DNA from: Daphnia pulex
Lineage: Eukaryota; Arthropoda; Branchiopoda; Diplostraca; Daphniidae
Assembly: GCF_021134715.1 (NCBI RefSeq)
Contig: NC_060019.1
Location: 7,502,001 to 7,566,000 of the forward strand
Direction: 5' to 3'
DNA length: 64,000 nt
The position numbers and the translations under genes are program-made. The notes beneath the pieces are model-generated. The model was given only the letters and a program-made list of their open reading frames with translations. It had not been told where the DNA came from and did not search any database. Numbering within the stretch: the stretch's first letter is position 1; each line of letters begins with the position of its first letter. This document shows positions 1 to 9,832 of the stretch, in pieces.

Positions 1-91
1 AGCACGAAGGAAAAGTGTTGGACTGTGTTGCTGAGAGAATTAAAAAATAATTAGATCATGGAATTTAAAATGTAAAAATAGTGCATCTTAC

Positions 92-409
92 CATGGTACA
101 TCACAAGGAAATGCAAACAGAGAAACTTGTTTTAACATTTCATCATCTTTAAAATTTTCCGGGAACTTTTGAACAACCCATGGCTGCTTGTTGGAGGTTT
201 CAGGACTCACTATTTCACAGAAACACTCGATGAGGTGTTTAACATCGTTTCTAAATAAGGCAACGAAATTAGATCAATTATAAACTGCTTCAGGCAATAA
301 ACAGCTGCAAAGGCAAAGACACTGATTGTGCAAAACAGTACAGATGAAGGCTATTTCAAATCAATTAAAGTAACTTTGCAACACATACGAACCTTAATCT
401 AGATCCCAT
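92..409 (-). CDS. DENND1: DENND1/connecdenn, 5' end only (partial)
   Basis: Amino-terminal part of a DENN-domain protein of the DENND1 (connecdenn) family, guanine nucleotide exchange factors for Rab35 in clathrin-mediated endocytosis (family knowledge). The first coding exon is only 17 nt (409..393). It is followed by an intron with a GTTCGT donor and a second exon 250..92 that ends at a GTAAG donor; the gene then leaves the window to the left. Joined, the protein starts MGSRLRNDVKHLIECFCEI and continues with WVVQKFPENFKDDEM and SLFAFPCDVPW. This is the typical start of the family's uDENN region: MGSR start, KFPE-F-D motif, FPC motif. All splice phases fit. Only about 58 residues are visible. 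Confidence in family is high; the 5'UTR is unresolved. Confidence 0.88.
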
Positions 410-514
410 TTCGAAAATTGGGATTCTACGTTTCCTGGTTCCCTAACATAATTCAGTTTTCGTTCGTCATATCACTGATCCAGATTTTTTGACAGCAGTC
501 ACACACTCACCACT

Positions 515-570
515 CAATCTGTTTCACTTTTGAGTTGGTCTGCTTCTTAAACATACCGGTAGATGGCTCA
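515..570 (-). repeat. Copy 1 of a diverged 56-bp repeat
   Basis: The stretch matches 3946-4001 in the same orientation with only a few substitutions and one indel by eye. Shared landmarks are a TTTTGAGTTGGTCT core and a CCGGTAGATGG end. Read on the minus strand it runs into a GTGAGT splice donor (exon end at 511), so this copy could be a small exon, perhaps untranslated, of DENND1. The reading frame open in the other copy is broken here by one extra T. Confidence 0.6.
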
Positions 571-1436
571 TAGTCCAGGAGCGTCTAGCATCTCATCCGC
601 ATACAGTACAGTACCAGCGCAGGTATAAATGGATAGCGATTAGCGAGAGAGTCTTTTTTTAAAACTTAAAAAAAAGTTTTAATTTTCATAACTTTTTGTA
701 TATTTGCTCGTCCGGACTGCAGGACGAGAGATGTACAAAAGGAGTTAGAAAGACACTTCGACTAGTCACTTTGACCGCTTTTTGTATTATTTTTATTTAT
801 GGGTTCCTCTCGGTTCCTCTCTTTCCCACCCGCTGATAGATATATACTATGTACACGTAAGGAATGAATTTTGTATTCCGCGCCATGCGTTCGCCCGCGT
901 GATGTCGTCCGTCATTTTGGCAGTTTCATTTGCAACCGGCCGATAGAAAATTGGATGTGGCGGGGGTGGGACATAGCAGCGGAAGCAGAAGCGAAAGTTT
1001 TGGTGTAGTCCGGAATTCCGTTGATGGCCGACCGAAAATATTTTTTTGCTGGGCACAAGACTTTTTCGGTTTGGCGAAGCAACATCCGAAGACGCGAATG
1101 TTGCGGCAGAGCGGATTGGATATGGCCACCGGTGCCCACAGTCTACTGTTTCCGGTTGATCAGCATTCGTTGTTTGGTCCACACGCTGAACTTGTTCTCG
1201 CCGGCGAACGCTCGCCCTTGATTGAATTAAATGAAAAGTAATTAAAGTCTCTTAGACAGTTATGGCCCATCTAGGTATACTCGACTCCAATATGAGACTT
1301 TTAAAGTTTAAACAGTCAATTAATTCGAATTTTTTTTTCCAACACTTTTTTTCAGCACTTAAACAGAGACGGGGAGGACGCTGCCTTTTAACGAGATCAA
1401 AGTTGATTGCAACTAGGTTGAACATTATATATAAAG

Positions 1437-1460
1437 GCCCAAACTCTCGAGAGTTTGGGC
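1437..1460. repeat. Perfect 24-bp palindrome
   Basis: Two 12-nt arms, GCCCAAACTCTC and GAGAGTTTGGGC, meet with no spacer. As RNA they could fold into a ten-pair stem with a four-base loop. A T-rich run (TAATTTTATTTT) follows directly on the plus strand. No open frame or known RNA family is apparent around it. Confidence 0.9.
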
Positions 1461-2384
1461 TAATTTTATTTTAATTCGAATTCTTTAATTTTTAATTCTA
1501 ATAGGGGCTGCAGAAAAAGTGTCGTCTAGAATTAGAAACAGTAATATTGATAACTAATGATGTAACTCACGAGACGTTTTCAAAAAGAGCTTTGTTGCGC
1601 AATTGACATTTCTCTTGAAATTTTTCAAGAATACACAGATTTCGTCAAGATCGTTACATTCTCAATCAATCAAATTCAACATGTCTCATAACGAAGTTTA
1701 GGTTACAACAATATTTATATTCGAGAAAAGACTTCTCGTCGATAACGGTTACTGATATTCTCCGGGATCATTGAAAATCTTATTATTCAGTCCAAACTTT
1801 GTTTGGATCAGATAATTCAAATATTCAATAGTGCGATGCGGCGGGCAAGAAGATTCAGACCCTTATAGGGTAATAATCGAACGGTCCAGCTCGCAGAAGA
1901 ATATAGTTAACAATATAACGAAATAAAATTAGTTAATAATTGACTCATGTCCTTATATAGCACTGACCAATTCACATTTATTGCAGGGGATGTGATCTGT
2001 ACGCAATAAAGTATTTTAGGTCTAAGCCAATTAAAAATGGATGCCCCATCAGCAGTACGATAAAACTCATTTTTGGAAAAAACATAAAAATTACACAGAA
2101 GCATTAATAAAATAATAATTAGACATATCTGCCTCGGATCGGTGTATTCGAACCCTGTAGGGATTATAATACTTTCCTTATACGGGCATATAATACTTCT
2201 GCCGGCTTGTCGCATCTTTTCAATACACGATTTTTTTTCCCTATTACATTGAAGCAGGCATTTCAATTAGCTTATTTTTCGTTTCTTTTTTTACTCCTGC
2301 ACAATTCTTCGCCTTCCATCGATCAGGATTGAATCGTTAAAGATGTGGAAAAAACGGCCCCGCGAATACGTACTCACCACTCAC

Positions 2385-2470
2385 CAAAGGGCTTTCAACG
2401 CGTACAAACTGCTGTCGCTCGACGACCGACGGAAGAAACGGAAGAACGGTGCAAACGAGCAAGACAAAGA
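2385..2470 (-). other. Candidate non-coding first exon ending in GTGAGT donor
   Basis: On the minus strand a GC-rich stretch ends in CCTTTG followed by GTGAGT (donor at 2384/2383). It lies upstream of DENND1 in the right orientation, about 2 kb from its start codon, so it could be a 5'UTR exon. The outer boundary is a guess; nothing in the sequence proves transcription. Confidence 0.25.
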
Positions 2471-3836
2471 TCGATCTGCTGGCTTGACTTATTTTCTTTT
2501 GGCTTGATGGGCAAACACACAAAAAAATAGACGACGACAATAAAAAGGTTAAAAAGACCCTGGTCTAGCTTAAAATGCCATCCAAAAGCGGAAAACGAAT
2601 TCGCCAGTGCCTCTAGCTTTATCTATGCATTTCCCATCGTAATATTTAAAAGGGCCAGCAGTTGTTTAAAAAACTCGAAAAAAGATCTCTCTAACATATA
2701 AATCCTTTTATATACTGGTACGCAGTTTCCCGGTCCGCGCATTCAGCAGCTCGGCTTTTTTATATTCCACTAAGACGAAATTGTGTCAAGCGCTTTTCTA
2801 CCTCGCCGTGAAAATCGGCTGTCACTTTCATGTGTGCCGTATATGTATTTATGTTATACGGCAAGCAAGCCATGGATGTAAAAGGGTCTCTCCGCCGCCG
2901 ACGTTTGATGGGAAGCTTTGGCTTTTAAATGTGGCGGAAGTGCTGCTGCCGGCCGAGGAGAAGCCGGCGGCCCTCTGTCGTCCTTTTTCTCATACATCGT
3001 TTTCTTTCCTAGAGACGCTCGTTATGTGATGGTACTAGGCCTACTTACGTAATCGCATGAGAGTATCCCAGCTGTATATACATATACAGTAGACATCTAA
3101 AACAGGGCACATAAAAAGACATGTCCGCTCGAGTGTATTATAGATGTTGGATATATAGAAAGAGATTCACGACGGTCGCTCGGTTCGCGCTCCACTTGGC
3201 CGGCTCAACTCATTTCCAGCTACTATAATGTGTAAGGTCGAGCCGATTTCCGGTCTCTCCGATATCAGGCTGCTCCCTGCTTCTCCTATTTTCGAATAAT
3301 TATATTCTCTGAACTGATTTTCCCTCTTGTAAAAATGTTATTAGGCTAGTTGAGACTACGTCCATCCGTTTCGATCCATCTTATAGACATATATCTGCCC
3401 CTGTTTTTAGACTATAATCCACATTTATATGTTATCGACAGACCAGGCCAACTGCTAGCCATTATATTGATTCTTCCAAGATCAGTCTAAAATATTATTC
3501 GCTGCCCATACACGAATTGTCTTATATTATCTTATCGGATTGCGTGAATGCGTGTCGAAAAGAGCGCGAGCAAACCGGAGCAAACGAACTCTCATTTCAT
3601 GTATACACGCGGATGTATATCCATCGTGTCACGCGCGCTCTCCATCACCTACCACCACACTGTCAAACCTTTTTGCTCCCGCGCTTTTTTATTTTATTTT
3701 AATATTTTTTTTAAATATACCGGATGGAGAGAAGTGCAGGTTTGGATCAAGCGGTGCCTTTTAATTTTCTATATATATTCACGATCACACGGGTCCAGTC
3801 GGACAGAAGAGAGAAAACGACAAAGAGAAAATCCCA

Positions 3837-4010
3837 TCAGCTTTTCATTGTGTGTGCGCTCCTGCTGGGCTGTGTGTACATAACATATATGGAGATGCCC
3901 AGATCCATTATGATGAATACGATGCCGATTGCCATCATCCATTTCCAATCTGTTTCACTTTTGAGTTGGTCTACTTCCTTAACATGCCGGTAGATGGTTC
4001 AATGTATAGG
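3837..4010 (-). pseudogene. Possible membrane-protein fragment containing copy 2 of the 56-bp repeat
   Basis: The minus strand has a 50-codon open stretch bounded by stops. It reads HVKEVDQLKSETDWKW, then a hydrophobic run of about 20 residues starting MMAIGIVFIIMDLG, and ends at a TGA at 3839-3837. A charged segment followed by D-W-K and a membrane span loosely recalls the region before TM4 of Cys-loop receptors, but the match is too weak to name. The repeat copy is at 3946-4001. It may equally be a chance ORF or a decayed duplicated exon. Confidence 0.25.
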
Positions 4011-4097
4011 AGGACTGGAGGAGCAGACGAAGTATTGCCTCCTCAAAACCATTTTTCTAGTTTCCTACGGTCCTACCTAGCGCATGGTCCAACGTGT

Positions 4098-4197
4098 ACA
4101 ACTGAACACGTCGTGCAGTAAAATCGTGAACTCGTGAACAAAATTGTTCACAGTGGACTTGATTAAACCAGAAAAACTAAATTTGAATATAAATTAA
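4098..4197 (+). other. Candidate 5'UTR exon of RBIS
   Basis: A strong donor, GTAAGT, begins at 4198. The next good acceptor (AACAG, ending 4745) lies one base before the RBIS start codon, so a 5'UTR intron of about 550 bp is likely. The exon start is estimated; a CAGT initiator-like motif lies near 4116. The exon contains a near-palindrome at 4134-4151 (GTGAACAA, two A, TTGTTCAC). Confidence 0.45.
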
Positions 4198-4746
4198 GTA
4201 AGTGATATTCTCGTTTCATGTCACATTTGTAAAAACTTAGGTATGTAATGTAGGAGATTCTCTCACCCATTTAAGTTCATACTTTTATCTGCTTGAGAGG
4301 AGTTTAAGCAACATCTCGCGTTGCTAAACTTAACAGTAGCCTGTTGCTTTTAATTGTCTTTATCTTAATGTAGCTAGTTACATTTTTGGCCATTGTTGAT
4401 TTCGTGCATCTTTTTTTTCCTAGGGACATGTTAGATTTGGATAAAGTCAAGTCCGGCTTGTTTGGTTTTATCATGGCTTTATGAGAAAGAAATCACCTTA
4501 TCAATGTCATTTTTAGCATATTTTTCATCCTTTATAGACTCCTTCTGTCCTCCTGTCTTATCTCGTATGTTGATATCCCAGATCTTTTAATAAGGATGCA
4601 TGCTGAGCTTTATTGATCGTAGATTTTTTTCTTCCTTATAACAAGACAATTTGCTGTTGACACAACTTGCTACTTACAAGGCTTTATAATGCAAGGACAC
4701 TATTTAAATGTTTATTTGTTTTTCCATTTGATTATTTCAAAACAGT

Positions 4747-5099
4747 ATGGGCAAAAATAAAGGAGGGAAAAATAAGCAGAATCCCGTGTTCCGAGTCGCA
4801 GGAGGTAAAGCTGCAAAAGCTAAGGCAAAATTTAAGGCTCAGCCTGTTAACACAAATTTAAAAAAGGTACTTTTGATTAAAACGAGACAGTCAAGTTTAT
4901 ACCACAAAAACATTCCCTTTTCTCTAATTAGTTGAATGCAAACACTCGAAAGAAGATCGAGAATTTGGATAATAGCTTGGGCCAAGTTCGAGCCAGCCTG
5001 ACAGCCCTTCCAAAAAAGAAGGAAGTAATTGTTAATGAAGATATTTCGCTTCCTCCAGCAGATATCAACCAGGCGATCGATAACATTGCTAGCTTATAA
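4747..5099 (+). CDS. RBIS: Ribosomal biogenesis factor (RBIS, C8orf59 family)
   Basis: Two coding exons, 4747-4866 and 4932-5099, give a 95-residue protein, close to the vertebrate length of about 100. RBIS is a small nucleolar protein that helps mature the large ribosomal subunit (family knowledge). The first half is very basic, starting MGKNKGGKNKQNPVF, followed by a lysine/alanine-rich stretch and the family signature QPVNTNLKK, which matches the KPVTTNLKK of vertebrate members. The second half is acidic to neutral and predicted helical, ending INQAIDNIASL. The start codon sits one base after a splice acceptor, implying an upstream non-coding exon. The intron is 65 bp with a GTACTT donor. 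Confidence 0.87.
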
Positions 5100-5623
5100 A
5101 AATGTTTCATGAAACAGCAATCACATTTCGTTTCTTAAATGCGTCGACCTTTCAATACAAACATATTTGTTGAGATTGACTTGGTCTTTTCTTGAAGGCG
5201 TATATTTTGAATAATAGATATTTCCAAATGATTATTCTTTGACTCTTTTCGTTCAGCAGAAAATAACCGCAAATATTTTTTTATAAAAAACATTTTGACT
5301 TCTACTAAGGATTTATAGCAAAGGGTGTTCTTCTCGTTCAACAGAAATTGGTGAGTTTTAGGAATAGTGCTTATAAAATACAACTAACATATGCAGCATC
5401 ATGAAAATTATCATTACTCTTTGAGAAAATTGCCGAGAGGTTATTAACACTAGATGGCGATTGAATTTAGAATGCGCAATGTATTTGTCTACTCTACAAT
5501 CTCATCGGTCATTTTATTGATAATCTTTTTCTGTAAAGCTCCCCTCTCTAGTTCAGTAACCAAGTTTGGTTGGTTAAAACGTGCTGCATAGTTTATCCTC
5601 TTGTTTTGAAATAGGAGACGGCG
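5100..5623. other. RBIS 3' flank and hexosaminidase promoter region
   Basis: AT-rich sequence between the RBIS stop and the hexosaminidase start. It must hold the RBIS 3'UTR and the promoter of the next gene. I see no canonical AATAAA placed convincingly and no other gene. The minus-strand open frame at 5135-5383 has no recognisable features. Confidence 0.4.
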
Positions 5624-8148
5624 ATGAAGAAAATTATTTTCCTCTTTCTACTTCTGGATTTTTTGAATGGTTGGGCAGAATCAAACTCTCAAAAAAGCAA
5701 TCTTCGATTTCCATTTGATTTACCAAAAGGAGAAGGACCCTGGATACGCCCATCGATCGGCCAGATTTGGCCTCAGCCACAACTACAACAGGTCTATTTA
5801 AACAAAAATAAAACTGTCTGTGTTAAATTATTGTCAAACTAATCAATTTTTATGTTTCAACAGTCTACCAACAATTTCATGGTACTGAGACCAAACGACT
5901 TCCAATTTCAGGTATTGAGTTTACTAGTGTAGCTGCTATAATGTACCGCAAGAACTCTTTTAGCTCTAATAACGGTCTTTTGCTTCGTGTATATGCAGAT
6001 CACTGGAAATACTTGTGACATTCTTGAAGAAGCTATTCATCGTTACCACGATTTAATATTTTTCCCCAAAAAAGGAAGTGGAACTGCAAAACGATTTTTG
6101 AAGTTATCTAAAAAGTACAGTTCGTCTTGGGAACAGAATGAACATTTCCGAGGTTATCTCGATACGGTTGCCCTTCATGTAATGCAACCTTGCGAAACCT
6201 ATCCCTCACTCGACATGGACGAGCACTGTAAATCGTAAACATATTGGGTATTTCTTGAAACTTATCATTTATCGAAAATATCTTCTTTAGATGAGATTAA
6301 GATAGACGCGACCGACAAACCCCGCGAAGGTATCATATTAAGTCAGAGTGTTTGGGGGATATTGCGAGGATTGGAATCCTTTAGTCAACTGATCTACGCA
6401 TCGCAGAATGGTATAGCGGTAAGTCAGCGTTGGTTTTCAATCTACTGTCTATTGTCTTCGCTTCATCGAATTCAAAATAATCTTTAAATTGTTCTTTTAA
6501 GTTTCAAATCAATTCGACCATGGTGATGGACTTCCCAAGATTTCCGCATCGTGGGTTGTTGTTGGATTCATCTCGACATTTCTTACCCCTTGATGTTATC
6601 AAAGATAACTTGGATTTGATGGCTCAAAATAAACTGAATGTGTTTCATTGGCATATAACGGATGACCCATCTTTTCCGTACGAAAGTAGGAAATTTCCAA
6701 GTCTAAGGTGATGTGAATTTGACGCGCAATTGATTCTTCGTTTCTTTTCTTCTTTTCGCTGTTATTTTGTTTTGTAATAATTATCTATTCCTACCCAACA
6801 GCCAGCTAGGATCGTTCAGTCAGTACAGCCATGTGTACAGTCCTTCGGACGTTCAAGACATCATCCAGTATGCACGTATGAGAGGTGTTAGAGTCATCCC
6901 AGAGTTTGACACTCCAGGTAATTATAGACATTAAACTCTCTTTTATGTTGAATTTTAAAATTCTATTGGATACAATAAATTATTTATATTGGGCACCCTT
7001 TTTTTCTAGGGCACACGCAATCTTGGGGGCCGGGTTCTCCTGGTTTACTTACACGTTGCTATAAAAAAGACGGAACGGCGGACGATTTCTTCGGTCCTAT
7101 AAATCCAGTCCCTGCCAAAAATTACAAATTCTTGAAAGAATTCTTTGCTGAAACATTTGAAGTGTTTCCTGACGCTTACATTCATCTTGGAGGGGATGAA
7201 GTTGACTTCAGCTGCTGGTAATGTATTTAGTTTAAAATTTTCGAACATATTTAAAAATGCTAACTGAACATTTAGTGTTCAAGCTAGTAATAAATATGGT
7301 AAATTATCTTTGACTGAATTAGGGCAAGCAATCCGGAAATTAACAGTTTCATGAAATCACGGGGGTGGGGACAAGACTTTGCCCGTTTGGAACAGTTCTA
7401 CATGCAACGCCTAATAAATGTTACGCAAGACGTGACGAAAGGAGATATGCGTTACTTGGTGTGGCAAGAAGTTATTGACAATAATGTTGTCTTGCCAACC
7501 GACACTGTGATACACGTCTGGAAAGATGGCAATAAATTCCACGATGAACTGGCTCGAGTAATTTTTTATAACGTCCTTCCACTTACCCATGGTTACTTAC
7601 TAATTTAAATTTTATTTATTTTCAGGTAACTAAATTTGGTTATCGAACCGTTCTTTCATCACCCTGGTACCTCAATTATATCAATTACGGCGTGGATTGG
7701 GATCGCTACTATTTAGCTGAACCGTTGGCATTTAACGGAACTGAAAGCCAGAAACGTCTAGTGAGCTATTGAAACTGGTCGTTGTGATGGCTACGATTGA
7801 ACTGATTTAATTTTATTGTACTTGCATTACTCCAAAATAGGTAATTGGAGGTGAGGCCTGCATGTGGGGAGAATTCATCGACGCTGTAAGTGTGACATCT
7901 ACTACATGGCCTCGGGCTTCGGCCGTTGCTGAAAGGCTTTGGTCGAATGCTAATGTCAATGATGCGCGGCTCGCCGCCCCACGCTTGGAAGAACATAGGT
8001 GAGCTGGAGAAACTCTTTTGGATGTAGATAAGCAACTCTTTTCCTCCGACATAATCGAAATTTTTCTAAATTTAGGTGTCGCTTACTCCGTCGCGGCTTC
8101 AGTGTTAATCCGATCAATGGCGTCAGCTATTGCGATGTCGAATGGTGA
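5624..8148 (+). CDS. Beta-N-acetylhexosaminidase (GH20, lysosomal HEXA/HEXB type)
   Basis: Eleven exons: 5624-5791, 5864-5911, 5999-6227, 6291-6418, 6502-6707, 6802-6917, 7010-7217, 7323-7557, 7626-7760, 7841-7998 and 8076-8148, giving 567 residues. GH20 enzymes remove terminal GlcNAc/GalNAc from glycans, glycolipids or chitin oligomers, here probably in lysosomes or outside the cell. Visible: a signal peptide (about 1-18, [16 protein letters not shown]); the GH20b domain; [20 protein letters not shown] and [14 protein letters not shown] of the catalytic barrel; [12 protein letters not shown] with the catalytic pair Asp361-Glu362; GGEACMWGE; and RLWSN near the end. Length and motif order match animal HEXA/HEXB (about 530-550 aa). 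Whether it prefers chitin oligomers cannot be judged. It converges with the next gene, with 256 bp between stop codons. Confidence 0.95.
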
Positions 8149-8277
8149 TTTTCACTATCCGCCAAAGAAAATTTGAATATATTATACGCATACACAAACA
8201 TAAATAGCTTCGAACATTGCATGTAAACCTATCGCTAAAAAATAGATAACTAGTAGACACGAGATGGAAATAACTCC

Positions 8278-8283
8278 TTTATT
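8278..8283 (-). terminator. Likely poly(A) signal of the 227-aa gene
   Basis: AATAAA on the minus strand, 122 nt past the stop codon of the unrecognised gene. It lies inside the short convergent gap with the hexosaminidase gene. Confidence 0.55.
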
Positions 8284-8404
8284 TAAGAAAATGATCGCAA
8301 AACAATTTTCGCGGAAATTGGACGTTTGATTGACGGATAGCTGAATTGTTAAAGATCACAAAATTCGTTGGCTGAAACCAGAACTTTTATAATTTTTACA
8401 GTAT

Positions 8405-9308
8405 CTACTTATTCCGCGCATCAAGGGTTGGGCAATAAATATCTGTAAGTCGAGAATCGATGTAGTTTAATAGCCCGTGCAATCTTTTTCGGATTCGGTG
8501 TTTATCATCTGGTGAGCAATTAATAATTATGGATTGAAACGAATGCTCATCGTCGTCCGCAGAGGTTTCTTCTGTGCATTGTCCTTTAAGAAGCGATTGA
8601 AACACATAACAATAACTATGACTCTTATAGCCTATTAAAAATGAGTTGGCTAATATCTTTACCTGATTTATAACAAGATCTGATATAAACATGACACAGC
8701 TCTTTAGTATTGGGCCCTTCATGAACTTTTGAAACAAGATGGTCAATCAAACGGTTGACTTGATGTAGAGCTTCTTCTTCGTGATTGCTACGTTTCGTGG
8801 TTACTTTTAAATTTACATCCATCAATGTATGGGTCAAGTCATCAATTACAGTAACTGCTTCCTCTCCTAGTCCTAAGACATATAATAATGTGATTACAGG
8901 GGTATTAGTAAATCCCAACATTTAGAATATTGTAACAAAAATATAAATTGAACATTGATAAATTATTTCTATACAGAAACTCAACCAGTCTAACCAGCAA
9001 TTGATGGAGATGGGGTTGTACATTCATCTCTAAGGTTCATTAAGGCAGTAAAAAGTGATTCTTGATCATCTTCAAGCAGTAATGCCCTTGCCTTGAAATT
9101 TCTAACCATTCTGGCAAGTCCTTTAAAATAAGAATTGCGGTGTTCAGGAGAAGCAACGGGAGATCTTTCAGAACCTATATTCGAGCGATAACAAAGACAA
9201 TTATAAATCAAACAAATTTACCTACATTATCCTTCCTTTACTTTCGCACGAGAGGGCGGATTCACACTCCGTAATGGTAAGGTTCATCGGTTCGTCGACA
9301 GAACTCAT
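8405..9308 (-). CDS. Unrecognised 227-aa protein, four exons
   Basis: Exons 9308..9242, 9174..8995, 8872..8663 and 8631..8405 join in frame with GT..AG introns. I do not recognise the family. It starts MSSVDEPMNLTITECESAL. It then has a helical, basic-to-acidic middle (SYFKGLARMVRNFKARALLLEDDQESLF), a hydrophilic stretch with a paired Asp-Asp and a long helix (TVIDDLTHTLMDVNLKVTT), a Cys-containing segment (ELCHVYIRSCYKSGYK), an acidic patch (TSADDDE) and a C-terminus with RIRKRLHGLLNYIDSRL. There is no signal peptide or membrane span. Clean splicing and balanced composition make it a real gene; role unknown, probably intracellular. An in-frame upstream Met (9419) exists, but I prefer 9308 because the region before it carries a separate ORF that ends just upstream. 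Confidence 0.8.
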
Positions 9309-9312
9309 TTTT

Positions 9313-9528
9313 TTAACGTACGTTTTGACACGGAAACGGATAGTCAATTGAAGCGCGATGACCACTGATGTTAATTTTTGGATAACCACGACCTTCGACT
9401 GTTGGTATAGGAATTGCAATATCGGACGTTTGTTTCCAGGAAATCAAACGTTTATAATAAAGCGATTTCTGTGATCGAACATTGCCAAATTCTAATTTAT
9501 TTGGATTGCATTTCCTTTCTTTTTTCAT
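9313..9528 (-). CDS. Candidate 71-aa upstream ORF
   Basis: An ATG-initiated frame starting MKKERKCNPNKLEFGNV and ending NISGHRASIDYPFPCQNVR. Its stop codon lies only four bases before the ATG of the 227-aa gene, in another frame. It is basic, has no membrane span, and matches no family I know. If it lies in the same transcript it is either a regulatory upstream ORF or the first cistron of a dicistronic message. Codon use looks coding-like but the ORF is short. Confidence 0.35.
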   Translation of the reverse strand: MKKERKCNPNKLEFGNVRSQKSLYYKRLISWKQTSDIAIPIPTVEGRGYPKINISGHRASIDYPFPCQNVR

Positions 9529-9665
9529 TTTTTAACAGCTCACAACAGATAAATATGTAGGAATAAAAAACAATACATAATTTTTTAATTATTTTGAATC
9601 GCAAAAACAAACTAAACTCTACATTTGACAAACAAAGAAGCAACAATTTGAAAAATGCGTTCTGT

Positions 9666-9671
9666 TTTATT
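9666..9671 (-). terminator. Likely poly(A) signal of RAD51C
   Basis: AATAAA on the minus strand, about 160 nt beyond the RAD51C stop. A second copy lies at 9672-9677. Confidence 0.5.
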
Positions 9672-9832
9672 TTTATTGTTTCACAGTTTGTTCCTTGCAA
9701 CAGAAATATTTAAATATGTACATCAACAAATAAATGTGCAACGGCAATAAATTAATCCGGTCAATTATGGGGGTAAATGACCACAATGAATTGTTACTGT
9801 GCGGTAAAAATTGAATAATGAACGAACCCACT

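Larger units (their letters stand above)
410..4097. other. Gene-poor interval between DENND1 and RBIS
   Basis: I see no complete gene here. Overlapping ORFs on both strands at 847-1241 are short and resemble no family I know. The interval holds a perfect palindrome at 1437-1460, a diverged repeat pair (515-570 and 3946-4001), and two minus-strand GTGAGT donors (exon ends at 511 and 2385) that could belong to non-coding first exons of DENND1. The sequence is AT-rich with patches of higher GC near 900-1230 and 2340-3000. Confidence 0.5.

Noticed and set aside
847..1241. Overlapping 111-codon minus and 103-codon plus ORFs
   Set aside because: Both strands open at once is typical of GC-richer noncoding sequence; neither resembles a known protein. 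May be promoter or 5'UTR of DENND1.
9222..9419. Longer start (Met at 9419) for the 227-aa protein
   Set aside because: It would read through to a stop at the unspliced donor and overlaps a distinct small ORF; the start at 9308 with a donor at 9241 gives a clean model.
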